A stretch of DNA of 64,000 bases, from contig CAVNZM010000010.1 of assembly GCA_963693365.1 (NCBI GenBank), positions 6,262,001 to 6,326,000 of the forward strand. Reading direction: 5' to 3'. The notes under the pieces were generated by a model that made no database searches, was not told the origin of the DNA, and was given only the letters and a program-made list of their open reading frames with translations. The stretch comes from Amoebidium appalachense. Its lineage: Eukaryota; Ichthyosporea. The translations under genes were made by a program, and so were the position numbers. This document shows positions 46,101-58,005 of this stretch, one piece after another (the first letter of the stretch is position 1; every line of letters begins with the position of its first letter).

Positions 46101-46847
46101 TCAAGCAGACCATCTTCAAGGATTTCTATGAGATGTACCCCGAGCGCTTCCAGAACAAGACCAACGGCATTACTCCCGTAAGTGTTTAAGGCATTTAATT
46201 GCATCTGACAGCCATCAAACAAGATTGGGTTCGAGTTTTGTTGTTAGAAAAAATGGCTGTTGCCCGAGTTGCGCAGGCTGTTACCAGCATGCTGAGGCAG
46301 GAAGAGGAGACACGATAGCTGACATGAATATCCCCTACAGCGCCGCTGGATTGTCAAGTGCAACCCCGCACTCACCAACATCATTGCCGAGAAGCTGGGA
46401 GGTGAGGAATGGATCACGGACCTGTTCAAGCTGCGCAAGCTGTTGGACTTTGCCGGCGACACCGAGTTCCTGCGCCAGATCCAGGTCGGTACCTTGGTCA
46501 CAAGGTTGCTTGCCTGCTTGCCCCCCCCTCCCCCCGCATATTCTTGATGTATGGTTCATGTGTATTTCGTACTTTATGGCGCATTCAAACCCTAGCCAAC
46601 CACCCCACCCCACCCCACTCACCACCACCTGAACAAATGATGTGTGTATAAACAGGGCTTAGTCCCTGTACTATGCACACCACGTATGCTTGTTGAATGC
46701 CCTTGTTCTGCTCTGGTTTATTGATTGCAAGCATCAGGTTTCGTACTCCCCCCCGCCCTCCTCCTTCCCAACACCACCACACACACAAACACACATAGCA
46801 CCGACCACCCCCTCTCCCCTCACCCCCCCACCCAACCCCGACCACCT

Positions 46848-46878
<31 letters not shown>

Positions 46879-47684
46879 GAACACTCTCTACATCTCTCTA
46901 AGGCACAGCTTGTGGATTTTCTATGTTTCCTCGTAGATAACATATATGTTGTGTTTGGCGATACCCTCTACAAACAGGACATTGGTATCCCCATGGGTAC
47001 AAACTGTGCTGTTTTCTTGGCTAATTTCTATCTCTTTACTTATGAGTTGGATTTTGTTCGCAAGCTTATTGCACACGAACGCATTGATGTCTTGGTAGAT
47101 TTTCAGTTTACTCGCCGCTACATAGATGATTTGATCTCCCTTCATAATCCTCGCATTCTCTCCCACCTCTATTTAGAAGATTGTGATTTCGGTCTATATC
47201 CCAAGACCAGCCTTCAACTCAACCCTGCCGGTTCCTCCCCCTCTGTCCCCTACCTCGACTTGCATATCACCTGCACTAATCACGGCATTCACACAACCAT
47301 CTACAACAAGCTCGACACACCCACGTTCAATACACTAGACATCGTTCGTTTCCCACATCACGACTCATTCATCTCCCGCACTGCAAAATACGGCATCATG
47401 ACAAGTCAAATGCATAGCTACCAGCGCAAATGCTCCACACTTGCTGCATTCACCACATGCACTGCACGACTTGCTAAAACATTGCTTAACAAAGGCTACT
47501 CGTTTAGACTCTTGCACCACAAAATGCACAGCTTTCTCGCCACACACCCGCACATATACCGTGGCGTTCACTCCTCTCACATACTCTCCATCATCACTAA
47601 AAAGATCAACACTCCCTAGTCCCCCACTCTATCCCGGTTCCCCCCCCCCCCCCCCCCCCCCCCCCCCCTACCAGCCCCTACACC

Positions 47685-47721
<37 letters not shown>

Positions 47722-48626
47722 CCTCTCTCTCTCCCTCTCTCTCTCCCTCTCCCTCTCTCTCCCTCCCTCTCTCTCTCTCTGTCTCCCTCTCTCGCTCTCT
47801 TTCGTTCTCTCTCGTTCTCTCCCTCCCTCTCTCTCTCTCTCCCTCTCCCCCTCTCTCCCCCTCTCCCCCCCCCTTCCCCCTCCCCCCCCCCCCCCCCCCC
47901 CTCTCTCTCTCTCCCCCCGCTCCTTTTCCCAAACAATTCCCCCGCCGTTCTTCTTTCTCAGCCGGCTAGGTTTTTTGGGTTGCCTGGTAAGTTTTGAAAT
48001 GGAGGTCTCGTCTCTGATCTGTCCACCACAGGGTTTTTTTTTTTTTTTTTTTTTTTTTTTTCCCTCCCTCCCTCCCCTCCCTTCCCTCCCCTTCCCTCCC
48101 CCCCCCCCCCCCCCCTTCCTTTTTTTTTTTTTTTTTTTTTTTTTTCCCTTCTCCCTCCCCCCCCCCCCCCCCCCCTTCCCCTCCTACCTTCTTTTTCCCC
48201 CCCCCCCTTCCCCCCCCCCCCCCCCCCTGGCCAAACCCTGTATACACTCTTCTCATCAGCAGGTCTCTAACCCACTCTGCAGAACGTTTTACGCATTTCT
48301 CCCCTCGGAGAACTTGGTCGTTGGTGCGTTTTTGTCTGACATCTAACGACTCTGCAGGGTCCCCTGAGACTACTGACACTCTAACATTCCCTCCCCTCTC
48401 TTACTTCCCCCCCCCCCCCCCCTCCCCCTTTCCCTCCTCCTTCCCCTCCCATTTTCTCTGCACACCCAACAGGTCTTAACCAGATCTGCACATCGTTAGT
48501 CACAATCTTCTCACATATATGAGAGAATGATCGTATTGGTACGATTTGTCTAATATCTGACGATTCTGCAGCATCCCTAAGACCCCCCTCCCCCCTCCCC
48601 TCCCCCTCCCCCCCCCCCCCCCCCCA

Positions 48627-48713
<87 letters not shown>

Positions 48714-48718
48714 TTCCT

Positions 48719-48766
<48 letters not shown>

Positions 48767-48827
48767 GCGCCTGTTGTTTTGCTTGTCATTTGTTGTTCTG
48801 GTTGATTACCTGTAATCTTCGCTTATT

Positions 48828-48864
<37 letters not shown>

Positions 48865-50294
48865 TGTGCGGGGTTGCACATACCGGTGTCTACTTTTCTT
48901 CTTACTGTTTTTCTCTCCACACACTTCATCTGTCCACTTCTGCATACCCCCTTTCATAGCTATAGACACACTTCACACATTGCGTTACGCGCACGCATGC
49001 ACACACCGCTCTGTTGGCGACAGCTCCCTTGGAACCCATGCGGCATGTTACCCGCCGGCGTAACATAACTCGGACTATCGGTTTGGCTTTTTTCAAGCCC
49101 AAAGCAATGGGTGATACCATATTTCCGGCTGACATCCGGGGGCATAGCTTTCCGTTCGAAGACGATAAAGTTCCGCCCTAGTAAGCGTGTTACTACCCTG
49201 CGGCGTGGGTCAAATCTCATATTTTCCCCTCTGATTACGAATTCTGTGGCCTTCGGGACTTAATTCTTTTCAGCTGGTGTAGTATGTTAGCCAGGGAAGT
49301 ATCGACTTAGGTATCGACGGGGGAGCTTCCTAGAAGCCCCGTCTCCTGAGTTCCTATCTATATTTTTCTTGCTTCTGCTTACTGCTGCAACTTTAACCCC
49401 CGGCCTTTCCCACTGCCCTTGCCTGCATAAGCAACCCTGCTCGTCTCTGATCAAGACGGGTGACCTACTCATGTTCAAGTGAAACAGTATCTGAGTTGGG
49501 TTTCGTTAACGAGGGGAATAGGTCGAAACTCGGGTACTGTGGATGACGTGGGCCCCCCCTGAGGATGGGCTCTGCTTATTATGCATACTCTTTATGTATG
49601 GCTTGCATTCTGCATCGTGTTATCCGTTTGTTCTTGTGTACTTCGTACTTTTTGACGCATTCAAAACCCCCCCCCCCCCCCCCCCCCCCCCCGCCCACAC
49701 ACACACACACACACCCATCACCGACCTCCCCCGCTACCCATCTACCCCTTGCAATTTCACGTTCTTCCCAAACCATATTTGCTAACCACACGTGATGGCT
49801 GCAGCACGCCAAGCGTGAGAACAAGATGCAGCTTGCTGCCCTGATCAAGAACGACTACAACATCGACATCAACGTGGACTCGATCTTCGATGTGCAGGTC
49901 AAGCGCATTCACGAGTACAAGCGCCAGTTGCTCAACGTCCTGCACATCATCACCCTGTACAACGGTAAGCCCCCCTACCCCCCCCCCCCCCCCCCCCCCC
50001 CCCCCCACCCACCCACCCACCCACCCACCCTTTTTCTGAACTCACATACACACGCGCGCACTCTGCAGGCTGCAGGGCATCATTTGGTGGTTTTATTATT
50101 TCTCGTTTGCCTTCAGGAACCTCCAACAACAACAACAACAACAACAACCCCCTCCGGCCACATGTGATCAACGCTCCTCACGGCCATGCACTAACCCCGT
50201 GCCTTCTTCATGCAGACATCAAGCGTAACCCCAACGCAACGTGGGTGCCGCGCACGGTGATGTTTGGCGGCAAGGCTGCGCCCGGCTACTTCAT

Positions 50295-50331
<37 letters not shown>

Positions 50332-50628
50332 AAGAAGGTCAACAACGACCCCCTGGTGTCCAAGTACCTCAAGGTCGTGTACTTCGAGAACTACCGCGTG
50401 TCTCTTGCCGAGCGCATCTTCCCCGCCGCCGATCTGTCCGAGCAGATCTCCACTGCCGGCACTGAGGCCTCCGGCACCGGCAACATGAAGTTCCAGGTAT
50501 GTTGATGAATATGTGTGTGTCACATGTAGATATGCCACGGGATGTAGATACACCACGGGCTGCGTGTGTTTGAAGCGTCATGTTTACCCATGGTCACAGG
50601 GTTACGTCCACTTGAAAGCAAGTCACTT

Positions 50629-50667
<39 letters not shown>

Positions 50668-51092
50668 CGCCCCCACACACACACACACAGCTGAACGGTG
50701 GCATGACCATCGGTACCCTGGATGGTGCCAACGTGGAGATGCGCGAGGAGATGGGAGCCGAGAACTTCTTCCTGTTTGGCATGACGGTCGAGGAGGTGCA
50801 GGAGCTCGAGCAGAAGGGCTACGACCCCCTCGAGTACTACTCGTCCAACCCGTCCCTGCGCGAGGTCATTGACCAGGTATGCACATGTTAATATCTCCCG
50901 TGCTCCAGACCAGGCCTGCTTACCCATCCCTTGGTCTTTTGCCCTTCTCCCACTCTTCTTCAACCACTGCTTTTCTCTATCCATGTGTTTATCTCCTGGC
51001 CCGAAGTTTTGTGGTCTAGCATTCTGCCGCTCTCTGCTCGTTAGTGTATCTTGTTGCCTGATCCCCTCCTCCCTCCTTCTTCTCCCCCCCCC

Positions 51093-51145
<53 letters not shown>

Positions 51146-51693
51146 CCAACCTACCTGTGCTTCGATCAATCTGCCTCGTCGCTCGCCACCGATCCATGTA
51201 CATCCGATCCGGCACACATGCCCACACACACACGTACAACCTCACGAATACCTGCATCCCAACAACTATTCATGCTTCCCCACTATTTACCTTCTCCATG
51301 GCATTGAGCATGGATGTGTAGCATGGCACATAAACTATGAAAGACTGATCAAGGATGTCAAGCTTCAACCCTGATCAAACACATAACAGTGCACTTCTAA
51401 CACCAACCCCCTCCACCCTCGGCACACAGATCCGCGATGGTGAGTTCAACCCCGAGGACCCGTCTCTGTTCCACCCGATCGTCAACTCGCTGCTGCACGG
51501 TGACCGCTACATGCTGCTTGCCGACTACCAGAGCTACATCGACTGCCAGCGCAAGGTGTCCGAGACGTACCTCAACCAGAAGAAGTGGTTGACCATGGCC
51601 CTGCACAACATCGCCACCGTCGGCAAGTTCAGCTCCGACCGTACCATCCGCGAGTATGCAAAGGACATCTGGGGCGCACAGTGCCTGTGCTAG
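41014..51693 (+). CDS. PYG: Glycogen phosphorylase (alpha-1,4-glucan phosphorylase), animal type
   Basis: Releases glucose-1-phosphate from glycogen using pyridoxal phosphate; cytosolic. Exons: 41014-41151, 41648-41764, 42495-42881, 43241-43382, 43782-43864, 44174-44368, 45531-45797, 46028-46177, 46341-46484, 49805-49964, 50216-50496, 50691-50876, 51430-51693 (stop TAG). The sum is 2514 nt, 837 residues, near the human 842, and every junction keeps phase. Landmarks: N-terminal [11 protein letters not shown], matching the animal Ser-14 phosphorylation site; [108 protein letters not shown] with the PLP-binding Lys; [10 protein letters not shown]; and [15 protein letters not shown] [11 protein letters not shown] near the end. 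The start is set by a good context (caccATGG). Codons are markedly C/G-ending, unlike the neighbouring retroelement. The regulatory serine suggests control by a phosphorylase kinase. Confidence 0.97.
43080..43112. repeat. Poly-C tract
   Basis: About 32 C in phosphorylase intron 3; a second C-run lies at about 42921-42938. Confidence 0.95.
44444..45299 (+). repeat. B-A-B-A array of family 1 repeat in phosphorylase intron 6
   Basis: Spacer B (44444-44559), A (44560-44848), B (44849-45008), A (45009-45299). Each A ends ttccgcattcaaacccccc. It is the inverted counterpart of 28771-29487, with only isolated differences seen (for example gtttttcgctg against gtttgtcgctg). Most of the intron is this insertion. 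Confidence 0.95.
45852..46000 (+). repeat. Diverged family 1 copy in phosphorylase intron 7
   Basis: ccccactgaggacggggtct, then a gaagcatactcattcttgtg stretch and an end at tttttccgcattcc, matching the 3' half of family 1. No poly-C follows here. Confidence 0.65.
46536..46595 (+). repeat. Family 1 3'-end fragment in phosphorylase intron 9
   Basis: ttgatgtatggttcatgtgt, then tttcgtactttatggcgcat and tcaaaccc: only the last ~60 bp of the family is present. Confidence 0.7.
46877..47619 (+). pseudogene. Reverse transcriptase fragment inside phosphorylase intron 9
   Basis: Open for about 247 codons up to TAG 47617-47619, after a poly-C tract that cuts off the N-terminal part. Seen: [25 protein letters not shown] (palm region before motif C), [10 protein letters not shown] (motif C with the two catalytic Asp), YLDLHI, and a C-terminal part with [15 protein letters not shown]. 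The GIPMG plus YIDD pair is not that of the LINE at 53-55 kb (YADD); it resembles the reverse transcriptase lineage near Penelope-like elements, though the exact class is uncertain. No endonuclease or first palm motif (A) is seen, so it is a 5'-truncated copy. It lies in the same direction as the host gene and is removed with the intron. Confidence 0.75.
47641..47905. repeat. Poly-C and (CT)n tract
   Basis: C homopolymers followed by CTCTCCCT repeats directly after the reverse transcriptase fragment. Confidence 0.95.
48235..48580. repeat. Pair of diverged repeats between pyrimidine tracts
   Basis: Segments near 48250-48370 and 48470-48585 share caggtct..aac, a tctgca core, a tttgtctgacatctaacgac-like stretch and a final ctctgcag/ttctgcag. 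They are separated by C/T tracts and are not coding. Confidence 0.55.
48641..48765. repeat. (CT)n followed by poly-T
   Basis: About 65 bp of CT dinucleotides, then about 44 T, in phosphorylase intron 9. Confidence 0.95.
49362..49692 (+). repeat. Family 1 repeat, extended copy in phosphorylase intron 9
   Basis: Starts ttttcttgcttctgcttact, includes ggcctttcccactgcccttg and gcctgcataagcaaccctgc, and ends gacgcattcaaaaccccc with a C-run. The upstream ~65 bp are shared with the inverted copy at 57616-57926, which defines the full length (about 310 bp without the C tail). Confidence 0.95.
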
Positions 51694-52055
51694 GCAACTG
51701 TGTATACCAAATGAGTATGTGAGTGCATTTGGAAGATTTGCGCTGCCCTGCTATAGATTGGTGGGTGGTGCACGTGGCTATGGCGTATGTATGTTATCCA
51801 GTCACCGTGTACATGTGTGTAAAGGTACTCAGTGGAAGTCTTTTGTTATGTGGTACCTTCGTGAGTTTGTTCTCAGGGCTCCACCGGTGATGGAGTCAAG
51901 CACCCCTCCTTCGTTTATAAGTTTTCGATCGAGCGGTGTGAGAACATGTCCACAAAAATATTACAGAAACCTTATAAATATAAGATGTAGTAGTTAGTGT
52001 AGGTTTTTCCTTGCAAAGAAGGACTGGCAAGGCGCCGTCCCCCTGCCTAGAAAAA

Positions 52056-52061
52056 AATAAA
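52056..52061 (+). terminator. Polyadenylation signal AATAAA of the phosphorylase gene
   Basis: AATAAA lies 363 bp after the phosphorylase stop codon, almost the same distance as in the kinase gene. Confidence 0.5.
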
Positions 52062-52620
52062 TTCTTGTCAAATGACTATTCCCTGCGTACAAGCATGGTG
52101 TCCAACTTGTCATTTTGGTTCCAACCCCCCCCCCCCCCCCCCCCCCCCCCCGCCCCCCGGGCGCCTTTTTCCTCAGTAGAGGCAAAAAAAACAACGTTAC
52201 CACCACAACCCCGGGCACACACACCACGAACATTATTCTCTTGAAGTGAACCACCCTCAGTCTATTCTTTTGGATTTAGCGGAGCTATGTCTCTATCCCA
52301 TGTTCTCCCCTCCCCTCACCATACAAACAATCAATTGCAAACCCCTCCAAATCCGAGTCCTCCTCTCACGTGTACGTTCGATGTTGAACTCGGGTACATG
52401 ACCTGTGAGACGCTTTGAAATTCGCTCTTAAGTACATATGTTCGTTCTCGATCAGATGAATTAGGCCCCCTCAGATGTTCTTTGGACATGGGCTATATTT
52501 GCAAAATGCATTGTGCCTTTTTGTGTAGTCCATTATCCATGTGTGTGTGTACCTTGTAGTCTGTCAGCCCCCCCCCCCCCCCCCCCCCCCCCCCGGCCCT
52601 CCGTCCCCACCGTACCACGG

Positions 52621-52810
52621 TGACAACCACCACCAAGTACGGCCTGTGACACGGTCTTTATTTAGGAGCCCTCCCCTCCCTCCTCCCTTCCCTCCCTCCC
52701 TCCCTTTTCACCACCACCAGCAGGTTTACACGGTCTGTATTTGAGAGCCCCCCGTCCTCCCTCCCTCTCGAGGTTCTCCCCACTACCACCACCACCACCA
52801 GGTTTATATA
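52621..52810. repeat. Tandem units upstream of the LINE
   Basis: Two to three imperfect units built on caggtttacacggtctgtat, then gggagcccccc-like and ccctccctcgagg-like parts, ending ccaccaccaccag. The same unit recurs at 56236-56440. Confidence 0.75.
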
Positions 52811-52900
52811 CAAATTCAACTCTACATTGGTCGACACATCCACACACCCCGGTTACGCGAAAAACCGAGGCATTATTGTACTTGCCGCGCCACATGTCGA

Positions 52901-55609
52901 GTGAGAGTGAAGTGCAAACCGGTACCGGTAGCAAAAACGGAATTCTCGGTTTCTATAGAGTTTCTTTCTAATGTTTTTACTTTTGTATATTACCCACCAT
53001 CTATGTCGGTTGCCGAATTGACTCACGAGTTGTCACAGTTACCAATGTCCACTGTTATTTTAGGTGATTTTAACACGCGACTCCACAACACAGACACACT
53101 GCAAGTGAGTGTCGGGTACCCATCTAAGCCGCCGGAGCGTGCTATCCCTTTAGCAAGGTATGTCCAAAGTCACACTTTGCGGTTCCCTCAAATATCCCAT
53201 GCCCACAACACCGACTGAGGAGTGGCCTTTTGGCCATCAACCATGTCAAAACTCTCTCCCCCTCCTAACCTCTCTAGGTCATCGATATCTGACCACTCTC
53301 CTATCCTTTTCCTACCTAAGATCTCCCTTGATCTGCTCCCCCCTCCTCCTCCCACCTTTCGCCTCCGTCTATCCCAGCTTAAGTCACAGTGGGGCAGAGT
53401 TGATGTATGTGTATGCTATGCAACGAAACACCCTATATATATGCGCCTATTAGAATCTGCACAAGCCAGACCAGATTCACATCTCGTACTAGATACATGC
53501 ACTAACTTTATTGTTGATTATTTAATAGATCTCGGTGATTATGCTGGTGGTGGTAGGAAGGAATATCCCGATGCTCTCTTGTTACCAAACACCACTCCCG
53601 CTAGACTAGGTGAACCCCTGTCTCAAAAGGAAAGCTTGCGCCGGCTTGCTAGTATGAATCAATTTGGCCCCCCTGCTCGTAATATTGGTGATACCACTGG
53701 AGACCCCCTCCTAGACTCTGATAAGTATTTCTCGGAACTGTTTAAAGATAGGACCCCCGCTCAGAAACCTACTGTGTGGCCTGTAGACCCATCTATCCCC
53801 ATAGAATCGATCCTCCCCTTTTTCAGTCCCCATACCATATGGTCTGTGATATCTAGTTATAGCTCTAGTAAGTCTTGTGGACCTGATGGACTCCCTGCTC
53901 GGTTTCTTAAAATCCTTGTTCCCTCCTACCCACAGAAGGAAAGTGATCGTGCTATTAAACCTGATCTTACTATTATGTTAAGCTCTCTCTTTTCTTGGTG
54001 TGTTAAATGTGGACATGTCCAGTCATCTTGGTTAGATACCTTAGTGATCCCCATAGTTAAGAAGGACTCTGAGGGCCCCATATCATCTTTTCGCCCCATC
54101 ACACTAACCCAGGTTGTTCGTAGATTCTTTGAAGCTTGCTTACTTAGGTTATTTGCACAACACCCTAGGTTTCAATCTATTCTTCACATACACCCATGCC
54201 AATCCGCTTTTCGTAAAAACAATTCATGTTATGTTCAAATAATGGCACTGCACGATTCTATGCAAGTTGATGCACACGATATGTTGGCTTTATTGATTGG
54301 AAAACTGCTTACGATTCTGTCTCCCCTGGTATCCTATGGGAAAAGCTTGCTGCACGGGGTGTACCACACTGCATTGGTGTTCTGTTAGAAGCACTCTTGT
54401 CTCAAACCTATGGTAGAGCTTTGGTTAATGGGCATCTTTCATATGGTTTTGCTCGTACTAGAGGTCTCTTGCAGGGTTCATTGCTTAGCCCCTTTTTGTT
54501 TAACCTATTTATAGATGATTTGGCTGTCAAGATTTATGCCGAAAACGATGACCCTATTAATAACTTTTCGCCTGCACTTCTCTATGCTGATGATCTGTCC
54601 CTCCTTGCCCGTACCCCTAGACGCCTTCAAAGATTGTTCGTTGTAGTGTCAGAGTGGTGCAAGGCAAACCTTATGATCTTTAGCATAGACAAATGTGGTG
54701 TTCTTGTACCTGATATAGCTAACAATTTACACACATTTACATTATCATCTAAACCTGTACCTATAGTTCCAGAATACAAATATCTTGGTGTTCCGGTTAA
54801 TTCTGTTGGTGTTATGTTTTCCCATATGGTCGAAAAGAGGGTAGAGTTGGCTCGTAAGCGGTTAGCTTTCTTCTCGACTAATATTTTTAAAGACACACCC
54901 CTCCATCCTTCTATTAGACTTACATTTATTCGCACTTTTGTCTTCCCGGCATGTGAATATGGTTTACCCCTTCTCGCCGCTTGGATCAAGAAAGAAAGAA
55001 CTAGGGTTAAACCCTTGGCAAATATCCTTGAAGCAGAAGTTGCCTCCTTCCTATCTAACAACTGTTGTAGGGCCTGGGCCTGTAACACTCTCGATATATG
55101 GTCTGGTCCCAATAGCTGCTAGAGTATCCTATCTCGCGCTGAAATTCAATAAGCACATAAGCCGCTTAAAGAAGTATTTGCCCTCCCACCCTCTCTTCTC
55201 TATCCGACCTGTCCCCTCCTCCCCTCTCCCCTCTTTCCTTCCCTCTCACTCCCCTTCTCCCCTGGGCACAAATACAAATAAACCCCGCAAAAGTGTGTGT
55301 GAGAGTTTGGACTGCCACTTACTTATTAAACATGTACACAATCACAAGATAATCACGCAATATAACAAATGGAAAAAGATACCACACGACACTAGACCCG
55401 ATAAAAGCAGACACCTTGAAAAACTAAGCCTTATGTCTCGTTTTATATATACTGACCGCCTCAACCATATTGCCAAATATGGCACTCGCAAATGTATAAC
55501 ACCTAAATACATATTACCTTCCTGTAGAACTGGTCTTTCTCTAGCTGATGGTATTATTGATCAATTTGGGCCACGCTTTTACTGTACACGTGCTATACAG
55601 TGGAGCTGA
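52901..55609 (+). pseudogene. Non-LTR retrotransposon (endonuclease plus reverse transcriptase), degenerate
   Basis: Order of domains: end of an AP-type endonuclease (VILGDFNTRL near 53063 and SDHSPIL near 53290), then a reverse transcriptase with CGPDGLPARFLK, SFRPITLT, QSAFRKNN, catalytic motif A with Asp near 54290, GLLQGSLLSPFLFNLFIDDL, LLYADDLSLLA (motif C) and KYLGVPV. A further ~200 codons without a recognised domain follow, ending 55609. It is broken by an in-frame TGA (53216-53218), a frame change near 54285 and another near 55085-55120. The endonuclease N-terminus is missing, as expected of 5' truncation, or lost in the tandem units just upstream. Codon use is A/T-richer than in the phosphorylase next door. 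The clade (I, Jockey, RTE or other) cannot be set by eye. Confidence 0.87.
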
Positions 55610-55878
55610 GTACTATGATAAGTATAAGGTGGCATCGTTTGCATGCCCAAGCAACACACACACACACCAGTTTAAACGGTCATGTATCGCCAAATGTAGT
55701 TTGATAGACCACATAATACCGCAACACACACACGTCACATTCACAACAGACACCCAGAAAGATAGCCTACCTGTAAATTACTACTAGCTTGATTTTATAC
55801 TAAACACGCGTCACTACGACCTGTTTATTAGATGTATCAGTGATTGGCTTGAGAAACACATCACTACAAAATTCTAGC

Positions 55879-55882
<4 letters not shown>

Positions 55883-55945
<63 letters not shown>

Positions 55946-55979
55946 CCAGCTGATACCGAGTGTCCCAGGGGAGCCCCAG

Positions 55980-56027
<48 letters not shown>

Positions 56028-56046
56028 AAAAAAAAAAAAAAAAAAA
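55883..56046. repeat. (CA)n, then poly-C joined to poly-A
   Basis: CA repeats (55883-55943), then about 37 C followed directly by about 29 A (55981-56046), some 370 bp after the last LINE codon. Read on the other strand it is T(n)G(n). Confidence 0.95.
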
Positions 56047-56235
56047 CGGGGAACCCCAACTAATTGATTTTTCTTAGTCTTTATGGTGTCTCGTAGAGAA
56101 AGTAAACCCTGATATATCATATTACATCACCCGACATCTATGTACGTGATCATGATATACCGCTGAGGGGATATTCCGAGCAAAAAACCCCATACCTGAT
56201 ACTGGTCTCTCTTTGCCTCGAGTAAACAGCGTAAA

Positions 56236-56431
56236 CCCCCAGGTTTATATACACGGTCTATATTCATATTTGGGACTGCCCCCACTCCCTCCCTGAGGCC
56301 TCCCGGGCCCTCCCCACCACCGTCCACCAGCAGGTTTACGCGGTCTATATTTGGGAGCCCCCCTCCCCCCCCCCCTCCCTCGAGGCCTCCCCACCACCAC
56401 CACCACCAGGTTTACAAGGTCTATATCAGGG

Positions 56432-56440
<9 letters not shown>
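56236..56440. repeat. Tandem units downstream of the LINE
   Basis: Three units caggtttatatacacggtct, caggtttacgcggtctatat and caggtttacaaggtctatat, each followed by gggactgcccc or gggagcccccc and a CCTCCCT/CCACCACC part. Related to 52621-52810 on the other side of the LINE. Confidence 0.8.
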
Positions 56441-56477
<37 letters not shown>

Positions 56478-56565
56478 TGCAACACACACACACCACCTGA
56501 AACACACACACACACACACACACACACACGGTGTCACGCATGCGCAAGGCCTTTTCTGTCTACAT

Positions 56566-56829
56566 ATGGAACACATGTGCATGCTGGTCAGCGTGGTGTG
56601 CACGTATGTGCCCACCACCAAGGGGCCACCCAATCGTACATTTACCGTGACGCCACCAGGACACCTCCAGTACCAACACTTTCAAAGCCTCCAGACGATT
56701 AATGTGAACATGGACAAGCAATCTATGGTATCCAGCCTATCGCCAAATGATATCCCAGTTGAAGTATACACTCAGAAATACAGCCCCTGGCCGCCCCAGG
56801 GAGAAGGGGGGGGGGGGGGGGGGGGGTAA
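56566..56829 (+). CDS. Unrecognised open frame, possible exon
   Basis: The 87-codon frame includes GPPNRTFTVTPPGHLQYQ and DIPVEVYTQKYSPWPP, which read like ordinary protein rather than low-complexity translation, and then runs into poly-G. No family is recognised and no convincing donor is seen. It may be an exon of an unmodelled + strand gene together with 57180-57348, or chance. Confidence 0.2.
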   Translation: MEHMCMLVSVVCTYVPTTKGPPNRTFTVTPPGHLQYQHFQSLQTINVNMDKQSMVSSLSPNDIPVEVYTQKYSPWPPQGEGGGGGGG

Positions 56830-57179
56830 CGTGTATACGATACGGGAAAGACTCATGACATGAACCTAATATTATCACGTAAGGTTTATTCCCGGGGCTG
56901 GCTGGGGCTGGCTTGGTCAAAATCTGTCAGGCAGCCCGTGGCCTCACGCATCATGATCTTATGTACACGGCATGCATCCCCAGTAGCTACCAGGCCGCAT
57001 GGGTAGTCTGCATGCTGAATCATCTCATCAAATGTCGTTATTCGACACTTTTACGTCTATTACTTAATGGCACTTTTGTGCAAATCGTCTAAAATACAAT
57101 TACTGGAGCCATTACTAACTTTTGCTTGCAAAGCGAGAGCACAATTACATGTTTTCTATAATATCTTTGCGAATAACAG

Positions 57180-57348
57180 GAAAGAAGAAAGATAGATGGA
57201 GGAAAATTTATGCTGCGGTGGTGGCTGCAGGCACGGCTGCCGGGGCAGTTGCATTTGCGGCGGCAGTGGCATTGGTGGTGGTGTTGGCTGCTGATGATAA
57301 AGAGCCAATCAGTAATCAAATATTAACCAATGATGATATGGGAAGATG
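57180..57348 (+). CDS. Possible orphan exon encoding one transmembrane segment
   Basis: Bounded by an acceptor (aataacag) and a donor (tg|gtatgtgg). It encodes a basic stretch KKKDRWRKIY, a hydrophobic Ala/Val-rich segment of about 28 residues, then an acidic DDKEPIS part, the layout of a single-pass membrane protein. Neighbouring exons were not found, so the gene is unresolved. The basic residues before the membrane segment would favour a cytoplasmic N-side. Confidence 0.3.
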
Positions 57349-57583
57349 GTATGTGGTTATCGTGGGGAAGAACTCCGAGGGAGAAGGGGACGAGGAGGGA
57401 GGTTGGGTGGGGATGGGGATGAGGTGGAACGAAGGGCGAACGAGATAACTAAGAAGGGAAAGCTGAAGGCTAAAGAGTGTGGAATACAACCTACGGGCTA
57501 AGGTAGGTGGGAGAAGCGGGAAAGCATGGGGTAGATGCCGGGATGGGGGGAAGTGGTGGTGGCGGCGGTGGTGTGTATTTGGT

Positions 57584-57586
<3 letters not shown>

Positions 57587-57615
<29 letters not shown>
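57587..57615. repeat. Poly-G tract
   Basis: About 29 G directly abutting the family 1 repeat at 57616; it is the poly-C end of that element read on the other strand. Confidence 0.95.
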
Positions 57616-57617
<2 letters not shown>

Positions 57618-57926
57618 GAATGCGTCAAAAAGTACGAAGTACACAAGAACAAACGGATAACACGATGCAGAATGCAAGCCATACATAAAGAGTATGCATA
57701 ATAAGCAGAGCCCATCCTCAGGGGGGGCCCACGTCATCCACAGTACCCGAGTTTCGACCTATTCACCTCGTTAACGAAACCCAACTCAGATACTGTTTCA
57801 CTTGAACATGGGTAGGTCACCCGTCTTGATCAGAGACGAGCAGGGTTGCTTATGCAGGCAAGGGCAGTGGGAAAGGCCGGGGGTTAAAGTTGCAGCGGTA
57901 AGCAGAAGCAAGAAAAATATATATGG
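57616..57926 (-). repeat. Family 1 repeat, full-length inverted copy
   Basis: Reads ttgaatgcgtcaaaaagtac from the poly-G, through gtttcgacctattcacctcg, to agcaagaaaaatatatatgg. It matches 49362-49692 over its whole length in reverse. Confidence 0.95.
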
Positions 57927-58005
57927 GGGGATTGTGAGGACTAAGTCAAACCCCGATAACAATGAATGTTGATATATGTCTGTGTGTTCTGCCGACGAGA
58001 GGAGA

